This document shows, piece by piece, positions 59,557-64,000 of a stretch of DNA of 64,000 nt; the stretch's first letter is position 1; each line of letters opens with the position of its first letter. The stretch comes from Variovorax sp. PMC12. GTDB taxonomy: Bacteria > Pseudomonadota > Gammaproteobacteria > Burkholderiales > Burkholderiaceae_C. The position numbers and the translations under genes were made by a program. The notes below the pieces were generated by a model, which did no database searches, was not told where the DNA came from, and worked only from the letters and a program-made list of their open reading frames with translations. The stretch lies in contig NZ_CP027773.1 in NCBI RefSeq assembly GCF_003019815.1, positions 248,001 through 312,000 on the forward strand, given 5' to 3'.

Positions 59557-60345
59557 ATGAACACAGAAGAAGGCGTCGGCTGGGAAGTAGCAGACGACAT
59601 AGCCCGCATCGTTCTCAAGCGCCCGGAGCGCGCGAACGCGATCGGCCTGAAAAGCAGCCGTGCTCTCGTGCATGCCATCGAAGACGTGCTGCAGCGCAAG
59701 CCGCGCGCGATCCTGCTGACCGGTGAAGGCCGTGTGTTCTGTGCCGGTGGCGACATCGAGGAGTTCGTGGCAGCTGGAGAGGGGCTGCCGAAATTGGTGG
59801 ACGACATCCTCGAACCTTTGCACCCCGCGCTGCTGCGGCTCTCGACGAACCCGGCACCATTGGTTGTGGCGGTGAACGGGCCGGCAGGCGGCGCGGGCGT
59901 GGGGCTCGCCTTGTGCGGCGACTTCGTGCTCGCGGCCGAATCGATGAAGCTGCGAACCGGCTATGCGGCCATCGGGCTGTCGCCTGACGCCGGGGCTTCC
60001 TACTTTCTCTCGCGCCGCGTCGGGCCCGTTCGCGCGCAACAACTGCTGATGCTGAGCGACGCCGTCGACAGCCAGCGCTGCCTTGCGTGGGGCGCGGTCG
60101 ATGCGGTGCACGCCGATGCTGAACTCGCCGCCGCCAGCGAGGCGCTCGTCGCCCGGCTGGCCCAGGGTGCGAGTGCGTCGTTTGCCGGCATCAAGGCCCT
60201 GTGCGCCGGCGCGCCCGGCCGGCCCTTTGAAGAACACCTGGCGATGGAGCGGAAGCTTCTGCGCGAGCGTGCCGGCAGCGCGGATGCGCGCGAAGGCGTG
60301 GCCGCATTCATGGCGAAGCGGGCGCCGCGCTTCATCGGACGCTGA
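59557..60345 (+). CDS. enoyl-CoA hydratase/isomerase
   Basis: 262-residue crotonase-fold enzyme. The oxyanion-hole blocks are LTGEGRVFCAGGDIEEFVAA (about 49-68) and NGPAGGAGVGLALCGDFVLA (about 108-127), followed by AAIGLSPDAGASYFLSR, where the usual catalytic Glu position reads Asp. Hydration or isomerisation of an unsaturated CoA ester is expected. It follows the palindromic repeat and is convergent with the PKHD hydroxylase gene (10 bp between stops). It may belong to the degradation operon if transcription passes the repeat. Confidence 0.88.
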   Translation: MNTEEGVGWEVADDIARIVLKRPERANAIGLKSSRALVHAIEDVLQRKPRAILLTGEGRVFCAGGDIEEFVAAGEGLPKLVDDILEPLHPALLRLSTNPAPLVVAVNGPAGGAGVGLALCGDFVLAAESMKLRTGYAAIGLSPDAGASYFLSRRVGPVRAQQLLMLSDAVDSQRCLAWGAVDAVHADAELAAASEALVARLAQGASASFAGIKALCAGAPGRPFEEHLAMERKLLRERAGSADAREGVAAFMAKRAPRFIGR

Positions 60346-60355
60346 CAGCCAACGG

Positions 60356-61042
60356 CTAGGTGTCGCTCCACTTCCTCAGCAGGTTGTGATACGTGCCCAC
60401 CAGCGTGCGGCGTGCCGATTCGTCGGCGCCGCTCTGGTTCAGCCGCTGGATCGCGTTGTCCATGTCGAACAGCAGTGCGCGGTCGCCGGCGTCGCGCACG
60501 AGGCTCTGCACCCAGAAGAAGCAGGCCACGCGCACGCCGCGCGTGATGGGCGTCACCTGGTGCAGGCTGGTGGCGGGGTAGAGCACCATGTCGCCGGCCG
60601 CGAGCTTCACGGTCTGCATGCCGTGCGTGTCTTCCATCTGCAGCTCGCCGCCGTCGTAGCTGTCGGCCTCCGACAGGAACAGCGTGGCCGACAGGTCGGT
60701 GCGCAGCTTGCGGCCGGTGCGCGGGTCGATGCGCACGCCGCCGTCCACGTGCAGGCCGAAGCGCATGCCTTCGCTGTAGCGGTTGAACATCGGCGGATAC
60801 AGCAGGTTGGGCAGCGCCGCGCTGATGAACGTGGGATGGCGCTCGAGCGCGCTGGCGATGATCGACTGGCACTCGTGCGCCACCGCCGAGCCCTCGTCGA
60901 TCTGCTGGTTGAACTTGACCGGCGCGCCCTGGTGGCCCGCCGTCACGCGGCCATCGACCCAGGCGTCGCCGGCCGCATCAAGGCGCGCGCGAACCGCGGC
61001 GAGCGCGTCGCGGTCGAGGACACCGGGGATGCAGACCAGCAT
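60356..61042 (-). CDS. Fe(II)/2-oxoglutarate-dependent PKHD-type hydroxylase (PiuC/YbiX)
   Basis: 228-residue dioxygenase. Iron ligands are the His-x-Asp of GLHVDGGVR (about 98-106) and the His of SLHQVTPITRGVR (about 157-169, with the 2-oxoglutarate Arg). PiuC/YbiX genes sit beside TonB-dependent siderophore receptors in many Proteobacteria, exactly as here (28 bp downstream of the receptor). A role in iron acquisition or siderophore handling is inferred from this repeated association. Confidence 0.92.
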   Translation of the reverse strand: MLVCIPGVLDRDALAAVRARLDAAGDAWVDGRVTAGHQGAPVKFNQQIDEGSAVAHECQSIIASALERHPTFISAALPNLLYPPMFNRYSEGMRFGLHVDGGVRIDPRTGRKLRTDLSATLFLSEADSYDGGELQMEDTHGMQTVKLAAGDMVLYPATSLHQVTPITRGVRVACFFWVQSLVRDAGDRALLFDMDNAIQRLNQSGADESARRTLVGTYHNLLRKWSDT

Positions 61043-61070
61043 GGCGTGGCTTCTTTCTTCAGTTGCAGGC

Positions 61071-63365
61071 TCAGAGGCGGTAGGTGAAGGTCAGCGTGGC
61101 GGCCCGGCCCGAGCCCGGCACCGCGCGTCCGCCGTCCGAGGGGATCAGCGCGTCGTAGTAGTGGCGGTTGGCCAGGTTGAACAGGTTCAGCCGGATGTCG
61201 TACTTGGGCTGATGGTAAGCCAGCATCGCATCGAGCCGGACGTAGCCGCCGACCTCCACCAGGTCGGTGTTGTTGGCGTAGCGCTTCGCGCTGTAGGTGG
61301 TGCCGCCGCCGACTTCCCATTCGGGCGTGATGGCGTAGGTGGCCCACAGGCTGGCCGCGTCTTTCGGCGTGTTGGCGGGCACCTTGCCGAGCGTGCCGGG
61401 GGCGATGCCGTCGACGATGGTCGCGTCCAGGTGCGTGTAGGCGCCGAACAGCTGCAGCTTGTCGGTCACGCGGCCGGCCACGCCGGCGCGCGCGCCGTTC
61501 ACGCGGATCGTGCCGGTCGCGCTGTAGGTGCCGTCGTTGTTCTGCGCGCGGGCGTTGGTCTGCGTGATCTGGAACGCGGCGGCCGTGAGCGAGAGGTTGC
61601 CGTCGTTCAGGTCCCACTTGCCGCCGAGTTCGTAGGCCTTGTTCTTCTCGGGCGGCAGCGGCTGCGTGGCGCCCGTGGTGGCCACGAGCTGCTCGAGCGA
61701 GGGGTTGAACGAAGTGCTGTAAGACACGTAGTACGACTGCTCGGGCGTGGGCTGCCAGATGGCGCCCGCACGCACACTGGTGAAGTCGACCGTCTGGCTC
61801 TCGGAGGCCAGCGTGGTCGCGGTGGGAATGCTGTTGGAGATGCTGGCGCGGTAGTGGTCCTGGCGCACGCCGGCCACCAGCTTCCACTGCGGGCTGAGCT
61901 CGATCGTGTCGTTCACATAGCCGGCCACCGTGGTGGCGCTGGCGTCGGCGAGGTTGCCGCGCAGGCTGGGCGCGGTGCTCGGCGTGTTGCCCTGGTAGGG
62001 CGCCAGAAGCGGCGAGCAGGCGGCATAGCCGCTGGTGCCGCCCGCCGGGTTCAATGCCACGCCGTTGCACGTGCCGTTGCGGTAGTAGGCCTGGTTCTCG
62101 TAGGTGTCGTGGCCCAGCTCGAGGCCAACGAGCAGCGAATGCTTGACGGAGCCGGTATTGAACCTGGTACTGAGCTCGGTCAGGTTGAACAGCGACTTGT
62201 CGTGGATCGTGCGGTCATGGCTCTGCTGGCGCACCCACAGCGTGCTCAGCGGCAGCGACGAGAAGGCGGCCGCCGGCACGGCCGTGGTGCCGGTGGAGAA
62301 GGGCGTGAACACGTTCTTCGACGACAGCGTGCCGATGGACTGCGGCGCGGTCTCGCGTGCGTCGGTGGTCACGTCGTTGTACTGCGTCTGGTTGCGGATC
62401 GAGGTGTCGGCCGTGATCTTGTGCTGCACCAGGGCACCGAAGGCCTGGATGTCGGAGATCGTGCGGTCGTCGCTGAAGCCGTAGGCCTGGTCGCGGTCGA
62501 CCTTGGCCGGATGGCCGTTGAGCGGCGGCACGCCGTAGTCGGGCTGGTCGCGGTTGTGCTGCACCAGCGCCGACAGCGTGACCTGCGTCGGCGTGTTGAT
62601 GCCGAACTTGAGCGACGCGTCCAGGCCGAAGTCCTTCAGCTTCGTCTGCTCGCGCGTGCTGGCGTCACCCTGCTGGCCCATGGCCGCGATGCGGAAGGCG
62701 GAGGTGTCGGACAGCGGGCGGTTGACGTCGACGGTCGAGCGCACCAAGCCCGTGGTGCTGGCAGACACCGACACTTCGCCCGCCGGCGTGAGCGACGGCT
62801 TCTTGGTCACCTGGTTGATGATGCCGCCCGTGGAACCGCGGCCGAACAGCATCGACGAGGGGCCCATGAGCACCTCGACCGATTCGAGCGCGAAGGTGTC
62901 GCGGTAGTACTGGGCGCGGTCGCGCGCGCCGTCCAGGTACAGGTCGGTGCGGGCCGAGAAGCCGTTGAGGTTGATGTTGGTGCCGATCTGCCCGCCCTCC
63001 GCACCGCCGATGGTCAGGCCCGGCACGTTGCGCAGCGCGCTGGCCAGCGAAGTCGCGGCCTGCGACTGCATCACGGCCTGGTTGATCACGGTGACGGATT
63101 GCGGCGCATCGCGCAGGTCGGCCGGCAGGCGGCTGATGGTCGCGGGGTTGGCGCCGAAGCCGGTCCTGTCCTGCGCGCCCTGCACCTGGACTTCGCGCAG
63201 CGTGGTCGGCACCGATGTGCCCGGAGCAGGCGAACTCGCGGTGCTGCTCGGCGCCGCCGGTTGCGGGGCCTGTTGCGCGAACGCGGCGGGCAGCGAGGAA
63301 ACAAGGCCGACAAGTGCGAGCGCAACAGGCGTGCGGCGGCGTGTCGAAGACGAGAGACGATTCAT
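61071..63365 (-). CDS. TonB-dependent siderophore receptor (catecholate, Fiu-like)
   Basis: 764-residue outer-membrane receptor for ferric siderophores. It has a signal peptide (about 1-30, LALVGLVSSLPAAFA), a plug domain with TISRLPADLRDAPQSVTVIN (about 74-93) and the SSMLFGRGSTGGIINQVTK block, and a 22-strand barrel ending in LTFTYRL. No N-terminal signalling domain is present, so it is not of the sigma-regulated type. It precedes the PiuC-like gene; a Fur-like site lies upstream at 63451. Confidence 0.93.
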   Translation of the reverse strand: MNRLSSSTRRRTPVALALVGLVSSLPAAFAQQAPQPAAPSSTASSPAPGTSVPTTLREVQVQGAQDRTGFGANPATISRLPADLRDAPQSVTVINQAVMQSQAATSLASALRNVPGLTIGGAEGGQIGTNINLNGFSARTDLYLDGARDRAQYYRDTFALESVEVLMGPSSMLFGRGSTGGIINQVTKKPSLTPAGEVSVSASTTGLVRSTVDVNRPLSDTSAFRIAAMGQQGDASTREQTKLKDFGLDASLKFGINTPTQVTLSALVQHNRDQPDYGVPPLNGHPAKVDRDQAYGFSDDRTISDIQAFGALVQHKITADTSIRNQTQYNDVTTDARETAPQSIGTLSSKNVFTPFSTGTTAVPAAAFSSLPLSTLWVRQQSHDRTIHDKSLFNLTELSTRFNTGSVKHSLLVGLELGHDTYENQAYYRNGTCNGVALNPAGGTSGYAACSPLLAPYQGNTPSTAPSLRGNLADASATTVAGYVNDTIELSPQWKLVAGVRQDHYRASISNSIPTATTLASESQTVDFTSVRAGAIWQPTPEQSYYVSYSTSFNPSLEQLVATTGATQPLPPEKNKAYELGGKWDLNDGNLSLTAAAFQITQTNARAQNNDGTYSATGTIRVNGARAGVAGRVTDKLQLFGAYTHLDATIVDGIAPGTLGKVPANTPKDAASLWATYAITPEWEVGGGTTYSAKRYANNTDLVEVGGYVRLDAMLAYHQPKYDIRLNLFNLANRHYYDALIPSDGGRAVPGSGRAATLTFTYRL

Positions 63366-63450
63366 TGCGAGCTTTCCGAAGGGTGCGCGGGCGACACGGC
63401 CCGGGCCGATGTGGCGCAAACAAAAGCACCACCGACGGAAATTCTTACCG

Positions 63451-63466
63451 CGAATGAATCTTATTT
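63451..63466 (-). promoter_or_regulatory. candidate Fur box upstream of the siderophore receptor gene
   Basis: Read on the minus strand, AAATAAGATTCATTCG differs at two places from the common Fur half pattern AAATGAGAATCATTC. It lies 86 bp upstream of the receptor ATG, in the only AT-rich patch of the leader. Iron repression would fit the genes. Confidence 0.5.
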
Positions 63467-63551
63467 GAAGGAGTTGTTGGCAAGGTGTTTGGCGCGCGAT
63501 ACAGCCGGATTTCTTTACCTTGCAGGTCAGGTGCAAGACAGCTTTCTTTCG

Positions 63552-63572
63552 GCCGGCGGTGGGGCCGCCGGC
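63552..63572. other. GC-rich hairpin near the cupin gene 3' end
   Basis: GCCGGCGG and CCGCCGGC form a perfect 8-bp stem with a 5-nt loop, 7 bp downstream (minus strand) of the cupin stop codon. No T run follows on the minus strand, so termination is uncertain. The rest of the 63366-63579 gap holds only the receptor leader. Confidence 0.4.
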
Positions 63573-63579
63573 GCCGCCG

Positions 63580-64000
63580 CTACTTCCAGGGCGTCGGCGG
63601 CGGGATCTCGCAGACCGGCTCGACGTCGATGCTCTTGAAGTCGGCCGGCGAGACGATTTCCAGGTACTCCATGTCGGGCGAGTAGTCGAACAGGAAGTGC
63701 CGGATGCCCGGGCGCTGGTGCACCACGTCGCCGGCCTCGACCAACGTTTCCTTGTCCTCGTACATGAAGCGGGCCCAGCCCTTGACCATGATCACGATCT
63801 GGAAGTCCGCTTCGTGGCGGTGCCAGCCGGTGCCCGTTTCCGGTGCCATGTTGGCCTTGACGAGGTGCGCGATCACCTTGCCGTTGGTGGCCTCGGCGAT
63901 GCCCAGGTCGCGGTAGAGGAAGAAGTCGCGCAAGCCGCCCGAGACGAACTCGGTGTCACCGGGCTTGACGTGGGAGAACTGGGTGGCGGTACGGTCCAGC
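63580..64000 (-). CDS. cupin-domain protein (5' end beyond the window)
   Basis: Small single-domain cupin, cut by the right edge; at least 139 codons are present and the frame is still open at 64000. Metal-binding cupin motif 1 is GTGWHRHEADFQIVIMVKG, with the two His and a Glu, and motif 2 is AGDVVHQRPGIRHFLFD. Function cannot be assigned further; cupins of this kind include dioxygenases and sugar isomerases. A TTG at 63933 is inside the gene, not its start, because homologous-looking coding sequence (QFSHVKPGDTEFVSGGL) continues upstream. Confidence 0.85.
   Translation of the reverse strand, partial: LDRTATQFSHVKPGDTEFVSGGLRDFFLYRDLGIAEATNGKVIAHLVKANMAPETGTGWHRHEADFQIVIMVKGWARFMYEDKETLVEAGDVVHQRPGIRHFLFDYSPDMEYLEIVSPADFKSIDVEPVCEIPPPTPWK

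Noticed and set aside
60783..63638. 951-codon plus-strand frame opposite the siderophore receptor
   Set aside because: No recognisable domain; the minus strand encodes a complete TonB-dependent receptor.
1..64000. Prophage, insertion sequence or integrative element
   Set aside because: No transposase, integrase, phage structural or conjugation gene is visible, and gene style is uniform.

Overview
The window is GC-rich (about two thirds G+C by eye), densely packed chromosomal DNA from a Betaproteobacterium. Gene content and style point to Burkholderiales, family Comamonadaceae, most likely Variovorax or a close relative: a dialkylresorcinol-type condensing gene pair, CydDCABX, an EtfBA/DmdC-like acyl-CoA dehydrogenase block, an ESPR autotransporter and many IclR/GntR/AraC-style catabolic islands. 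The genus is an inference; no rRNA or tRNA gene is present to confirm it.

Layout. 1-2285: divergent glpR (cut by the left edge) and glpD. 2411-10125: a nine-gene, tightly overlapping plus-strand operon that couples a DarA-like flavodoxin-fold protein, a KAS III (DarB-like), a BtrH-type acyltransferase, an ABC-2 exporter, an acyl carrier protein, a KAS I/II relative with an altered active site and two unrecognised proteins. It looks like an uncharacterised ACP-dependent lipid or secondary-metabolite system. 10135-15850: HD phosphohydrolase, MltB and a MoxR / DUF58 / transglutaminase trio on the minus strand. 15912-18188: HDAC-family protein and MscS channel.

18200-33287: a 14-gene minus-strand catabolic operon (peptide-type ABC importer, class II aldolase, hydroxyacid dehydrogenase, two class III PLP enzymes, two acetylpolyamine-amidohydrolase-like HDAC proteins, exporter, GntR regulator, SDR, kinase). 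Its last two genes resemble the human hydroxylysine kinase and phospho-lyase pair, so the pathway probably handles an N-acylated amino alcohol or hydroxylysine/polyamine-like compound. 33652-39417: etfB-etfA, acyl-CoA dehydrogenase, nitronate monooxygenase-like protein and an acyltransferase. 39573-46596: cydDCABX for cytochrome bd with a convergent GbsR/MarR regulator.

46784-53599: a 2271-residue autotransporter with 11 passenger repeats. 53632-60345: AraC regulator divergent from a CoA ligase / SCP-x-type thiolase / two MaoC hydratases / SDR / enoyl-CoA hydratase degradation operon. 60356-64000: PKHD hydroxylase and TonB-dependent siderophore receptor behind a Fur-like site, then a cupin gene cut by the right edge.

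Two loci (5942-6196 and 59357-59526) carry a composite palindromic repeat with a conserved 47-48 bp core but locus-specific, self-complementary arms; this is the most striking non-coding structure in the window.
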